Shown here piece after piece: positions 23,721 through 32,387 of a stretch of DNA of 64,000 nucleotides; positions within the stretch are counted from its first letter, which is position 1, and each line of letters begins with the position of its first letter. The notes beneath the pieces are model-generated. The model was not told where the DNA came from, did no database searches, and was given only the letters and a program-made list of their open reading frames with translations. The position numbers and the translations under genes are program-made. The DNA lies in assembly GCA_019347855.1 (NCBI GenBank), contig JAHWKO010000002.1, positions 1 through 64,000 on the forward strand. Direction: 5' to 3'. This stretch comes from Actinomycetota bacterium. GTDB taxonomy: Bacteria > Actinomycetota > Nitriliruptoria > Nitriliruptorales > JAHWKO01.

Positions 23721-25888
23721 ACGCCGGATCGCGCCTCGGATCGGCGGTCGGGCCGGTCGGTCGGGTGGGCGCCGCGGTGCGCGCTTGGTCGGAAGGTGCC
23801 AAGCTGGCGTGGATCGGTGCCGGATTGATGGTCGCCGTGGCGGCTATCGTGGCCGGCGACGCGCTCTCGCCCCGGGGGGTGCCCGCCGGGATCGTCGCCG
23901 TCGGCCTGGTCGTCGGAGCGCTGAACGCGCTCGTCGCTCTCGGGCTGGTCCTCATCTTCCGTGCTGGCAAGTACGTCAACTTCGCGCAGGGCGGCATCGG
24001 TGCGGCGGGTGCGGTGGTCGCCGGCAAGCTCATCACCCTCTACGACGTCAACTACTTCCTCGCCGCGTTCGCCGGACTCGCGGTTTCCGTGGTGCTCGCG
24101 GGTCTGGCCGAGATGCTCTTCATCCGCCGGCTGTTCACGGCGCCGCGGCTCATCCTCACGGTCGCGACCATCGGCCTGGCCCAGGTCTTCGGCGCGTTCG
24201 AGGCAGGCATCAACCTGCTGTGGGTCCGGAAAGGCGCCCCGTCCATTCCCCGGATCGAAGTGCCCTTCGACATCGAGTTCAAGATCGGCGAGGTGTTCTT
24301 CGGCGGCGAGCACCTCGTCGTCCTGGTGGTCTTCCCCGTCATCCTGGCCGCGCTGATCGGCTTCTTCCGCTTCACGGACTTCGGCGCGGCGGTGCAAGCG
24401 TCGGCGGAGAACGCCGACCGAGCGCGTCTCCTCGGCATCTCGGTCCGCCGGGTCTCGACGGCGGTCTGGATGATCGCTGGCTTGCTGGCCGGCCTCACCG
24501 CCGTGCTCCAGGCGCCGATCGTCAGCTTCACCTTCGGCGGTGCAGCGGGTCCCGCGCTGCTGCTGCGTGCCCTCGCGCCGGCCATGATCGCCGGCATGTC
24601 GAGCCTCGGCGTGACGGTGGTCGCGGCGTTGGCGCTAGGCGTGGTGGAGCAGGCGATCGTGTTCAACGTGGACGCCTCGGGGCCGGTCGAGATGGTGCTG
24701 TTCGCGGTCATCTTGGTCGCCCTGCTGGTCAAACGCCGCCGCCGCAGCCGGACCACCGAGGGCGAGGAGTCGTCGTTCGCCGAGGCTTCGAAGATCCGAC
24801 CCTTCCCCCGGGAACTCGCGCGCATCCCCTCGGTACGTCGCGTGCGGCTCGGCGGGAAGGCGCTCCTGCTGGCGGTCGCTTTGGCCGCGCCGCCGCTGTT
24901 CGGCATCGCGCAGCAGAACCTCGCGAGCCTCCTGCTCATCTACACCATCGCCGCGGTCTCCTTGACGGTGCTCTCGGGCTACGCGGGGCAGATCTCGTTC
25001 GGTCACTGGGCGTTCGTGGGGTTCGGGGCGCTGTTCGGTGGGTGGCTGCTCACGGTCCAGGGGATGAACACGTTGCTCGCCGGTGCGACGGTGTGTGCGG
25101 TCGGTACGCTGCTGTCACTCGCCATCGGCTTACCGGCGCTGCGGATCCGTGGCCTGTTCCTCGCGGTGACCACACTGGCGTTCGCGGTCGCGGCGCAGAA
25201 CTTCCTGTTCCTCCAGCCGGGTTTCGTGTTCTCCGACATCGTGTCCCGGCCCGTGGTGGGCCCGCTGGACTTCTCCAACGAACTCACCTTCTACTACCTG
25301 TGCCTGGTGCTGCTGCTCGCGACGCTGGCGCTCGTGCGCAACGTCCGGGACAGTCGCTGGGGACGGAACTTCGTTGCGGTGCGCGACAACGACCGCGCCG
25401 CCGCCTCGTACGGTGTGGGGGTGATCGCTTCGAAGATGCTCGCGTTCGCGGTGTCGGGGTTCCTGGCCTCGCTGGCGGGCTTCCTGTACCTGATGAACCA
25501 GACCAGCCTGAACGCCCAGGCCTTTCCCGTCGAGACGTCGCTCCTGCTGTTCTCTGCGGTTGTGATCGGCGGGTTGGGCTCGGTGCCGGGGGCGGTCATC
25601 GGAGCGCTGTACCTGAGGGGCATCCAGTTCTTCGCCCCGCCCCTGCAACTGCTGTCGACCAGCTTCGGTCTGCTCCTGATCCTCATGTTCGCACCGGGTG
25701 GTCTGGGAGGACTCGCCTTCCAGGGACGCGACGCGCTGCTGCGCTACCTGGCGAAACGCTGGAACATCGTTGTGCCGTCGCTACTGGCCGATGTCCGCGA
25801 GGAGCCAGACGACGACGTGGTGGCCCACGCGTCGGGCGTCGAGGTCGGAACGCAGGATCCCGGCCAGCGGGAGGGCGCACGAGTATGA
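23717..25888 (+). CDS. Fused LivH-LivM permease
   Basis: 723 residues: two BPD_transp_2 permeases in one chain. The LivH-like half (about residues 30-345) contains NALVALGLVLIFRAGKYVNFAQG and AENADRARLLGISVRRVS. The LivM-like half (about 375-690) contains LTVLSGYAGQISFGHWAFVG and VRDNDRAAASYGV. A charged linker of about 30 residues joins them. Fusion fixes the 1:1 ratio normally made by two genes. The ATG at 23717 overlaps the lipoprotein stop, and the C-terminus overlaps the next gene (ATGA at 25885). Confidence 0.92.
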   Translation: MNAGSRLGSAVGPVGRVGAAVRAWSEGAKLAWIGAGLMVAVAAIVAGDALSPRGVPAGIVAVGLVVGALNALVALGLVLIFRAGKYVNFAQGGIGAAGAVVAGKLITLYDVNYFLAAFAGLAVSVVLAGLAEMLFIRRLFTAPRLILTVATIGLAQVFGAFEAGINLLWVRKGAPSIPRIEVPFDIEFKIGEVFFGGEHLVVLVVFPVILAALIGFFRFTDFGAAVQASAENADRARLLGISVRRVSTAVWMIAGLLAGLTAVLQAPIVSFTFGGAAGPALLLRALAPAMIAGMSSLGVTVVAALALGVVEQAIVFNVDASGPVEMVLFAVILVALLVKRRRRSRTTEGEESSFAEASKIRPFPRELARIPSVRRVRLGGKALLLAVALAAPPLFGIAQQNLASLLLIYTIAAVSLTVLSGYAGQISFGHWAFVGFGALFGGWLLTVQGMNTLLAGATVCAVGTLLSLAIGLPALRIRGLFLAVTTLAFAVAAQNFLFLQPGFVFSDIVSRPVVGPLDFSNELTFYYLCLVLLLATLALVRNVRDSRWGRNFVAVRDNDRAAASYGVGVIASKMLAFAVSGFLASLAGFLYLMNQTSLNAQAFPVETSLLLFSAVVIGGLGSVPGAVIGALYLRGIQFFAPPLQLLSTSFGLLLILMFAPGGLGGLAFQGRDALLRYLAKRWNIVVPSLLADVREEPDDDVVAHASGVEVGTQDPGQREGARV

Positions 25889-27954
25889 GCGCGGAACCTG
25901 TAGTGGCGTGGTACCGCGGTCCGATCCGATGGGTGCGCCAGCAGCTCGGAGACGAGTCGATGTACCCCGTGCTGGTGCTCGCGGGCCTGAACCTCTTCGA
26001 CGAGCTGGACCGGGCCGCCTTCGGCCTGTTCGGCCCAGAGATCGTCCGTGACTTCGACATCTCGGCGGCGACGCTCGGGCTGGCGGTCCTGCCAGCCGTC
26101 TTCCTCGGCATGGGCTTGCCGGTCGCCCTCGGCGCTGCGACCGACCGGTACAACCGCGTCCGCTTGTCGATCGCCGGCGGGTTCGTGTGGTGCCTGGCGG
26201 CTCTCGCCACCGGCATCGTCGGCGCGTTCTGGCTCTTGGTGGTCGTCCGGATGCTCACTGAGGTCGGCCGCGGCGTCTCGGGTCCGACCCACAACAGCAT
26301 GCTGTCGGACTACTACGCCGTGGCTGGGCGCGGTGCCGCGTTCAGCATCCACCAGAACGCCAATCCGATCGGCAACTTCCTAGGACTCGTGGTTGGCGGC
26401 GCGATCGCCGGGGCATGGGGCTGGCAGACCTCGTTCCTCATCCTGCCGCTGCCTGGCATCGTCTTCTTGGTGCTTATGCTGCGTTTGCACGAGCCGCGGC
26501 GGGGTGCCTTCGAGCGCAAGGAGGTGGGCGAGGACCTGTTCGCCGAGGCCGACCCGCTGCCCATCAAGCAGGCGATCGCGCAGCTGTGGAGCATCAGATC
26601 GTGGCGCCGCTACGCCTACGTCTGGTTGTTCCTGTGGACCGGCTATGCGCTGGCTGGTGTGCTGCCGTTCTACTTCCAGGCGGTCTTCGGGGTGGGTCCG
26701 TTCGGACGCGGTGCCATCCTGGGGTCAGTGGCGTTGCTCACTGCTGTCGGCGGGATCGTCGGAGGGATCATCGCACAGCGGCTCATGGCGCGTGACGAGC
26801 ACACCCGGGCCGGGATGCTGGTCGCGGTCGCTGCGGTCTCGTTCGCGTTCACCGTCGGAGCACTGGCGTTCGCGCCGACGCTGCTCGTTGCCGTCTCGAT
26901 ATTCCTGCTCACGACCCCGATCCACGCCCTCGCCGCGGTGGCGGTGACGCTGATCCTCTCAGCGACGATGCCCGTCCGGATCCGTGGTCAGGGCTTCGGC
27001 ACGATCTGGTTCTTCGCGGCCATCGGGTACCTCTTCTTCCCGGTCGCGCTCAGCTACGGCGACCTCTACAGCTTCCGCGTCAGCCTCCTGCTGGCGGTGC
27101 CGCCGTTGCTGATCGCGACCGGCCTGGCCGCCAGCGCGGCGCGCTTCATCGGTCGTGACATCGCTCGTGTGAACCGCGTCGGCGAAGCGGAGATCGCGAT
27201 CCGTCGGCGCAAGGCTGCCGGCGAGGAGATCAACCTGCTCGAGGTCGTCGACCTCGACGTCGCCTACGGCGACGTGCAGGTGCTGTTCGGTGTCAACATG
27301 CACGTCGCCGAGGGCGAGATCGTCGCGCTGCTCGGGACCAACGGTGCGGGCAAGTCCACGCTCCTGCGGGCGGTCTCGGGGTTGATCCGGCCGCGTGACG
27401 GCGTCGTGCTCTTCGACGGTGAGGACATCACCGGCCTGCCCGCCGAGACGACGACCGAGCGCGGCATCATCCACGTGCCCGGCGGGCGCGGGGTGTTCCC
27501 AGGCCTCACCGTGGCCAAGAACCTGCGGCTCGGCGCCTACCTGTACCGGAAGGACGAGGCGTACACCCGGGAAGCCTACGAGCACGCGATCGAGCTGTTC
27601 CCTCGCCTCGGTGAGCGACTGAACCAGCCGGCCGGCACCATGTCCGGCGGCGAGCAGCAGATGCTCACGCTCGCGCAGGCGTTCGTCGCGCGGCCCCGGA
27701 TCCTGGCCATCGACGAGCTGTCACTCGGGCTCGCGCCCGTGATCGTCGAGGACCTGCTCGAGGTCGTGGAGCGGATCAACCGTCAGGGCATCACGGTCAT
27801 CCTCGTCGAGCAGTCGGTCAACATCGCCCTGGAGCTGGCGGAGCGGGCCTACTTCATGGAGAAGGGCGAGATGCGCTTCGAGGGCGCGGCAGGTGACCTG
27901 CTCGAGCGCGACGACATCGTCCGGTCGGTGTTCCTCGCCGGAGCGGGCCGATGA
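25885..27954 (+). CDS. MFS transporter fused to a LivF-type ABC ATPase
   Basis: 689 residues. Residues about 25-430 are a 12-helix major facilitator domain, with the conserved loop GAATDRYNRVRLS and a cytoplasmic linker between helix bundles. Residues about 450-689 are a complete LivF ATPase: Walker A GTNGAGKST (484-492), signature MSGGEQQ (586-592), Walker B ILAIDELSLGLAP and the switch histidine replaced by glutamine in ILVEQSVN, as is normal for LivF. No stop, start or ribosome site separates the parts, and the linker is in frame. The operon needs a LivF, so the ATPase half serves the LivHM permease. What the MFS half carries is unknown. Confidence 0.9.
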   Translation: MSAEPVVAWYRGPIRWVRQQLGDESMYPVLVLAGLNLFDELDRAAFGLFGPEIVRDFDISAATLGLAVLPAVFLGMGLPVALGAATDRYNRVRLSIAGGFVWCLAALATGIVGAFWLLVVVRMLTEVGRGVSGPTHNSMLSDYYAVAGRGAAFSIHQNANPIGNFLGLVVGGAIAGAWGWQTSFLILPLPGIVFLVLMLRLHEPRRGAFERKEVGEDLFAEADPLPIKQAIAQLWSIRSWRRYAYVWLFLWTGYALAGVLPFYFQAVFGVGPFGRGAILGSVALLTAVGGIVGGIIAQRLMARDEHTRAGMLVAVAAVSFAFTVGALAFAPTLLVAVSIFLLTTPIHALAAVAVTLILSATMPVRIRGQGFGTIWFFAAIGYLFFPVALSYGDLYSFRVSLLLAVPPLLIATGLAASAARFIGRDIARVNRVGEAEIAIRRRKAAGEEINLLEVVDLDVAYGDVQVLFGVNMHVAEGEIVALLGTNGAGKSTLLRAVSGLIRPRDGVVLFDGEDITGLPAETTTERGIIHVPGGRGVFPGLTVAKNLRLGAYLYRKDEAYTREAYEHAIELFPRLGERLNQPAGTMSGGEQQMLTLAQAFVARPRILAIDELSLGLAPVIVEDLLEVVERINRQGITVILVEQSVNIALELAERAYFMEKGEMRFEGAAGDLLERDDIVRSVFLAGAGR

Positions 27955-27964
27955 CCTGGAGCCG

Positions 27965-29041
27965 ATGGTGAACGCCACCGCCATGCACACAGCCAACGGC
28001 CGGATGACCGCCGACCGCCTACTTACGCGTGCACCGGTGCTCGAGGTGCGGGACGTGGTGGTCCGCTTCGGTGGCCTGACTGCGGTGGACGTCGATCGGC
28101 TCACGGTGCACGAGGGGCGCATCGTCGGGCTCGTCGGATCGAACGGCGCCGGCAAGACCACGCTGTTCGACGTGATCTCGGGGTTCGTCACCCCCGACGC
28201 GGGCTCCCTCGTCCTCGATGGTGACCTGGACCTGCTCGACGAGGGGATGGGCGCCGGTCAGCGCGCTCGGTACGGCATCGGCCGAAGCTTCCAGAACGCG
28301 ACGCTGTTCCAGAGCATGACCGTTGCGGAGACGCTCGCGGTCGCGTTCGAGCGGCGGCTGGCGGGCCAGGGCTTGCTGTCGGCCGCGTTCGCGACGCCGT
28401 GGTCGCGGCGTCGCGAACGGCTGGTCCGCGAGCACGTCGAGGAGCTGGTCGAACGCCTCGGTCTCGGTGCGTTCCACGACAAGTTCATCTCCGAGCTGTC
28501 GACGGGGTCTCGTCGTATCGTCGACATCGCTTGTGTCATGGCTCACCGCCCGCGGCTACTGCTACTGGACGAGCCGTCGTCGGGTATCGCCCAGCGCGAG
28601 GTCGAGGCGCTTGAGACGCTGCTGCGTCGCGTCAAGTCCGAGCTCGGCTGCACCTTGATGGTGGTCGAGCACGACATCCCCCTGATCCGCTCCCTCGCCG
28701 ATGAGCTGTACGCGATGGAGGTCGGTCAGGTCATCTCGCACGGCACTCCCCACGAGGTGCTCAGCGACCCGGCGGTCATCCGTGCCTACCTCGGCACCGA
28801 TCCGCGCGCGGTCGAGCGATCTGGCGCTGCCACGACCAGTGACCTCACCGAGAACGACGACGATCCGGATCTCGCGGCGGCTTCGCTCGAGGCCCTCACC
28901 TTGAAGCAACTGCGCGAGCAGGCCAGGGCCCTCGACATCCCCGGCCGTTCGAGCATGAACCGTGCCGAGCTCGTGGACGCGGTACGGACCACCCAGGAGG
29001 AACCGGAGGCAGACGATGGCAACGATGGCAACAACGGGTGA
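27965..29041 (+). CDS. LivG-type ABC ATPase with C-terminal Rho-N-like tail
   Basis: 358 residues. The LivG ATPase covers residues about 20-275: Walker A GSNGAGKTT near residue 60, the Q-loop region IGRSFQNATLF, signature LSTGSRR (unusual; LSYGxQR is normal), Walker B LLLLDEPSSG and switch histidine VVEHD. A further 80 residues follow: an acidic linker, a helical motif (SLEALTLKQLREQARALDI to AELVDAVR) matching Rho_N/SAP-like domains, and a D/N/G-rich end. ATG at 27965 has GGAG 4 bases upstream. The next gene starts inside its 3' end. Confidence 0.88.
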   Translation: MVNATAMHTANGRMTADRLLTRAPVLEVRDVVVRFGGLTAVDVDRLTVHEGRIVGLVGSNGAGKTTLFDVISGFVTPDAGSLVLDGDLDLLDEGMGAGQRARYGIGRSFQNATLFQSMTVAETLAVAFERRLAGQGLLSAAFATPWSRRRERLVREHVEELVERLGLGAFHDKFISELSTGSRRIVDIACVMAHRPRLLLLDEPSSGIAQREVEALETLLRRVKSELGCTLMVVEHDIPLIRSLADELYAMEVGQVISHGTPHEVLSDPAVIRAYLGTDPRAVERSGAATTSDLTENDDDPDLAAASLEALTLKQLREQARALDIPGRSSMNRAELVDAVRTTQEEPEADDGNDGNNG

Positions 29042-29588
29042 AACGGTGAGCGACACGGACTTCGAACGAGCCGACCCCCCCAATCGCACGGAGCGACTGC
29101 TCGCGCGGTGGCGTCGGGTCGAGCTACCCGTGGGCATGGCGCTGATCGCCATCGGGTTCGTGGCGGTGGCGCTCGGCTGGTACGACGCTTCCGGTACCCC
29201 CGATGTCCGTCGCCAGCTGCAGGCGCTCATCTCGGGCGGGTTCGGCGGATTGGCCGCGGTCGTCCTGGGGGCCTCCCTCGTGCAGGCCCACGTCAACTCG
29301 AAGGGTGCCGACCAGCTAGCCGCGAAGTTCGAGCGCGTGGCCGACGCGTTGCTCGATCTGGCCTATAGCCGCGAACGGGTGTCCGCTAGCGCGGATACGC
29401 AGGAGATCCCTGCAGAGCGACCTCAGGCGGTGACCCACGTGCTGGCCTCACACGCGTCGTACCACGCTCCGCACTGCGACCTCGCCGCGGATCGTGAAGG
29501 ACTCCGAGAACTCACGGTCGATCAGGCCCAGCGTGAGGAACTGCGTCCCTGCGCTGTGTGTTTGTCGTCGCTCGAGACCAGGTCATGA
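29016..29588 (+). CDS. Membrane protein with C-terminal Ada-like Cys cluster
   Basis: 190 residues, family not recognised. Two predicted membrane helices (about 38-58 and 70-90) are followed by a soluble tail. The tail ends with the pattern HAPHC, about 25 residues, then RPCAVC (C154, C179, C182 with nearby histidines). This resembles the zinc-binding HxxxC...PCxxC knuckle seen in Ada-type domains, so a cytoplasmic metal site is inferred. The ATG at 29016 has GGAGG 6 bases upstream and lies inside the end of the LivG gene. The stop overlaps the next gene (ATGA). Likely an accessory or sensor subunit of the ABC system. Confidence 0.72.
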   Translation: MATMATTGETVSDTDFERADPPNRTERLLARWRRVELPVGMALIAIGFVAVALGWYDASGTPDVRRQLQALISGGFGGLAAVVLGASLVQAHVNSKGADQLAAKFERVADALLDLAYSRERVSASADTQEIPAERPQAVTHVLASHASYHAPHCDLAADREGLRELTVDQAQREELRPCAVCLSSLETRS

Positions 29589-29977
29589 CGCGCGAACATT
29601 GGGTGTGGCTGCCGATCCGACTGGCCATCGGCTGCGTGGCCGTGGGCGTGGCCGTCATCCTCGGGTTGTACTGGGGGTCGGGTGAGCAGATCAGCGCATC
29701 GACGCAGTTGCCGTTCGTGCTGGTCGCCGGCGGGGCGGGCCTGGGTCTGGTCCTGTTCGGTGTCGCGCTCTTCAACACCCAGCGACAGCGCATCGACCGC
29801 CAGCGGTTGGAAGACGGCGCCGCACGGATGCTCGTGGCCGCCGCGCGCCTGAGTCAGCCCACCACGAGGGTCGGGAGCGCCGGCACCCTGCTGAGCCCCG
29901 CAGCGCGACGACGATCGGACCGGACGTTGCCGGACGGCCGCGGGCCAGAGTCCGGCAACGTTACACGGTCCCAGTAG
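29585..29977 (+). CDS. Small two-helix membrane protein
   Basis: 130 residues, family not recognised. Two hydrophobic segments (about 8-30 and 42-62) flank a short polar loop. A basic, Arg-rich cytoplasmic tail follows. The layout mirrors the first half of the protein encoded at 29016, suggesting a partner in the same membrane complex. ATGA overlap with 29016; it is the last gene of the Liv-type operon. A perfect 12-base inverted repeat lies in its 3' end. Confidence 0.68.
   Translation: MTREHWVWLPIRLAIGCVAVGVAVILGLYWGSGEQISASTQLPFVLVAGGAGLGLVLFGVALFNTQRQRIDRQRLEDGAARMLVAAARLSQPTTRVGSAGTLLSPAARRRSDRTLPDGRGPESGNVTRSQ
29924..29961 (+). terminator. Strong hairpin at the end of the Liv-type operon
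   Basis: ACGTTGCCGGAC (29924-29935) and GTCCGGCAACGT (29950-29961) form a perfect 12-bp stem around a 14-base loop that itself is GC-rich. It lies just inside the 3' end of the last operon gene. No U-run follows, so it may act as an mRNA-stabilising or Rho-assisted end rather than a classical terminator. Confidence 0.5.
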
Positions 29978-30003
29978 GCACGATCGGATTCCGCGTGCTA
30001 CGA

Positions 30004-30026
30004 TTTAGTTATCATCTGAAACATAC
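30004..30026 (+). promoter_or_regulatory. AT-rich promoter/operator-like element before the envelope protein gene
   Basis: TTTAGTTATCATCTGAAAC and following CATAC, 34 bases before the ATG at 30060. TTAGTTAT matches the half-site seen at 21182. It is the only AT-rich sequence in this gap. Confidence 0.4.
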
Positions 30027-30059
30027 TGTGGGGTGGCTTCGTTCGGGAGGTGGCAACAC

Positions 30060-31067
30060 ATGCGTCGCCGAACGGTGACCTTCCTGGCATTGCTCGTCGT
30101 GGTCGGGGCACTTGCCGGCCCCGCCGCTGCTCAGGAACAAGGTGAGGTCGTCGCCGACGGGCAGGGATGGGCCACGTCGACGCAGGTCCCCGGCCTCGGT
30201 GACCCCGCGGCGCATACGACGCTCGAGCCGGGCGACCTCCCGATCGGCGCCGAAGGGACCAATGAGACCAAACGGAGCTACCTCCTGCTGGACATCCCCG
30301 ATGCGGCCACCTCGGCGCAGATCACTCTCCCGGTCGCCGACGGCGCGGGGAAGAACTTCGGCTTGGCGGGTCCCATCCTGGCGTGCATCGTCATCGAGCC
30401 GTTCTCGCTGCAGTCCGGCGACCCGATCGCGGAGTCACCGGAGGTGGAGTGCGGCGACGAGCCGATCACGGGCGAGGTTGGCGAAGACGGCACCCACACG
30501 TGGGTCCTCGACCCGATCCTGGCCCGCTGGCGGGCCGGCGAACCGAACAACGGCGTCGCGCTGGTCGCCGACATCAGCACGCCACAGCCGAACTACCAGA
30601 TCACCTTCCACGCGGAGTTCTTCGCCCCGATCGGTACCTACACGGTTCCGGCAGAGCGAAGCGACAGCACCGAGTCCTCGCCACCTCCACCACCCCCTGC
30701 GTCCAGCGACAGCGACACGACGGGGTCCGGTTCCCAGGATCCCGCGTTCCAGGAGTCGCCTTCCTTCGAGTCCGGGACCACGTCCTTCGAGTCCGGGACC
30801 GCCTCCTGGTCCGCCCCCACGTTCGAGTCGCTGGCCCCTCCGCCGATGGTCGCTGAGCCCCCGGCCGAGCCGGGCCCCGAACCGGTCGCGGCTCCACCGC
30901 CGTCAGTGACCGCCGTCGCCGCAGCGGGTCCGATGGAGCCGCTGCCCGTGAACCCGCTGGTGTGGGTTCTCGTCCCCCTCGCGCTCGCCGTGCTTTGGTC
31001 GGCAGGTCGTGGACTGACCGGTCGTGGTGAGCCGACCTCGAGGTTGGACCGCCTGCTCGCACAGTGA
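30060..31067 (+). CDS. Exported, membrane-anchored Pro/Ser-rich envelope protein
   Basis: 335 residues. A signal peptide (MRRRT, hydrophobic core, GPAAAQE) precedes a beta-rich domain of about 190 residues. Its ARWRAGEPNNGVALV segment resembles the WxSGxPNNGLLL motif of DNRLRE/CBM96-type carbohydrate-related domains. Then comes a Pro/Ser/Glu-rich wall-spanning region with the tandem repeat SFESGT (30767-30800), and one C-terminal membrane helix with basic residues. ATG at 30060 with GGGAGG upstream. Function unknown. It probably presents a glycan-binding domain at the cell surface, possibly helping the ABC system upstream. Confidence 0.7.
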   Translation: MRRRTVTFLALLVVVGALAGPAAAQEQGEVVADGQGWATSTQVPGLGDPAAHTTLEPGDLPIGAEGTNETKRSYLLLDIPDAATSAQITLPVADGAGKNFGLAGPILACIVIEPFSLQSGDPIAESPEVECGDEPITGEVGEDGTHTWVLDPILARWRAGEPNNGVALVADISTPQPNYQITFHAEFFAPIGTYTVPAERSDSTESSPPPPPPASSDSDTTGSGSQDPAFQESPSFESGTTSFESGTASWSAPTFESLAPPPMVAEPPAEPGPEPVAAPPPSVTAVAAAGPMEPLPVNPLVWVLVPLALAVLWSAGRGLTGRGEPTSRLDRLLAQ

Positions 31068-31148
31068 CGCTTCCCCGGTTCGACATCGGCAGGGGGGTAG
31101 TCTTCGTGCCGCGGTCGAAGCCGCGGTCCGTCGCACAGCGCTGGAGCG

Positions 31149-32387
31149 ATGATCAAAGGTCAGCAGCCGAACACGTCTGGCACGGACCACAGTGTGATGC
31201 GAGAACTCAATCGCACGCTGGTCCTGGACGTCATCAAGCAGCGTAGTCCGGTTTCCCGGGCTTCTATCGCGCGTGAGACATCGCTGGCGAAGCCGACCGT
31301 TTCCGCCATCGTCGAGGATCTGGTCGGGGAGGGCCTCGTCCGCGAGGTGGGGGTCGGACCAACCGCGTCCGGCGGCGGTCGTCCCCCGATCCTCCTGGAG
31401 TTCAACGCACGTTCCCAGTTCCTCGTTGGTGTTCAGATCGGCGTCCGTCGGACGAACCTCGTCATCGCGGATGCGCTGGGTCAGGAGATGGATCGCGTCG
31501 AGATCAACACTCCACCCGGGTTGTCGTCGAAGGCGCTGGGGGCGATCGCCGACCAGATCGAGCAGCTGATCAGGCGCTCGGGCGCCGCCCGCAAGCGACT
31601 CGCCGCCGTCGGCGTCTGCCTTCCCGGGTTGGTCGACATGCACACTGGTACGTGCCTGCTGGCGCCCAACCTCGACTGGCACGATGTGCCGATCAGCGAC
31701 CTGCTGAGCGATGCACTAGGCGTTCCGGTATCCGTCGTGAACACGTCGCACGCGGCAGCTGTCGTTGAGACCATCGAGGGAGCAGCTCATGGTGCGGAGA
31801 ACGTCGTGCTGCTGTACGTCGGACGTGGTGTCGGTGCCGGCGTCATCTCGCAGGGGCGACTGTTGCACGGCAGCTTCGGGCTGACCGGCGAGATCGGTCA
31901 CTGTCACGTGCCCGGCGCTACGACCCGCTGCAACTGCGGCAAGATCGGGTGCCTCGAGACGTTGACGGACGGTCCCGCCATCGTTCGCGCCGCGGTTGCC
32001 GCTCTCGAGGCCGGCCGCGACTCGAAGTTGGGCGCGAGCCCTGCCTCCGACCTCAGCGCCAAGGACGTCGCCGATGCGGCGGCCGACGGTGATGAGCTGG
32101 CTATCGAGATCCTGGCGGATGCCGGGCGGCGGCTCGGGCTCGCTGCGTCCTGGCTCATCAACCTCTTCAACCCCGAGGTCCTGTTGGTCGGTGGAGGCGT
32201 GGCGGAGGCGGGCCAACCGTTGCTCGGCCCCCTCGAGGAGGCGGCCCGACAGCACACGCTCGGGCAGGCCGCAGCGCACGTGGCCATCCGACCGTGGACC
32301 CTCGGACGCGACGCGGGGGTGCGCGGGGCGATCTTGGTCGCCCTCCAGAACTCCGAGAGCTACTACCGACTCATCTTTCAGGACTGA
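31149..32387 (+). CDS. ROK-family transcriptional regulator
   Basis: 412 residues. The N-terminal winged helix-turn-helix (about residues 15-75) contains VSRASIARETSLAKPTVSAI. The ROK sugar-kinase-like domain follows, with GEIGHCHVPG and the zinc motif CNCGKIGCLE. The N-terminal HTH makes it a XylR/NagC/Mlc-type repressor rather than a glucokinase. ROK repressors bind spaced inverted repeats and are released by a sugar. It is the only intact transcription factor recognised in the window, so it is the nearest candidate reader of the shared GTTAG-type element, but no copy is seen in front of its own gene. Its end overlaps the convergent gene by 17 bases. Confidence 0.92.
   Translation: MIKGQQPNTSGTDHSVMRELNRTLVLDVIKQRSPVSRASIARETSLAKPTVSAIVEDLVGEGLVREVGVGPTASGGGRPPILLEFNARSQFLVGVQIGVRRTNLVIADALGQEMDRVEINTPPGLSSKALGAIADQIEQLIRRSGAARKRLAAVGVCLPGLVDMHTGTCLLAPNLDWHDVPISDLLSDALGVPVSVVNTSHAAAVVETIEGAAHGAENVVLLYVGRGVGAGVISQGRLLHGSFGLTGEIGHCHVPGATTRCNCGKIGCLETLTDGPAIVRAAVAALEAGRDSKLGASPASDLSAKDVADAAADGDELAIEILADAGRRLGLAASWLINLFNPEVLLVGGGVAEAGQPLLGPLEEAARQHTLGQAAAHVAIRPWTLGRDAGVRGAILVALQNSESYYRLIFQD

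Noticed and set aside
23557..25884. A very long open frame (over 1400 codons) that covers the LivHM gene before entering the MFS-LivF gene
   Set aside because: The first part is a high-GC shadow in the wrong frame (arginine-rich, no domains); the real gene starts at the ATG overlapping at 25885.
29924..29961. Perfect inverted repeat as a regulatory operator
   Set aside because: It is GC-rich, lies at the end of an operon within a coding region and is better read as a transcript-end hairpin.
30767..30800. Tandem repeat in DNA (TTCGAGTCCGGGACC, twice) as a mobile or regulatory repeat
   Set aside because: It is in frame and encodes the repeated SFESGT in a Pro/Ser-rich linker, so it is a protein repeat.
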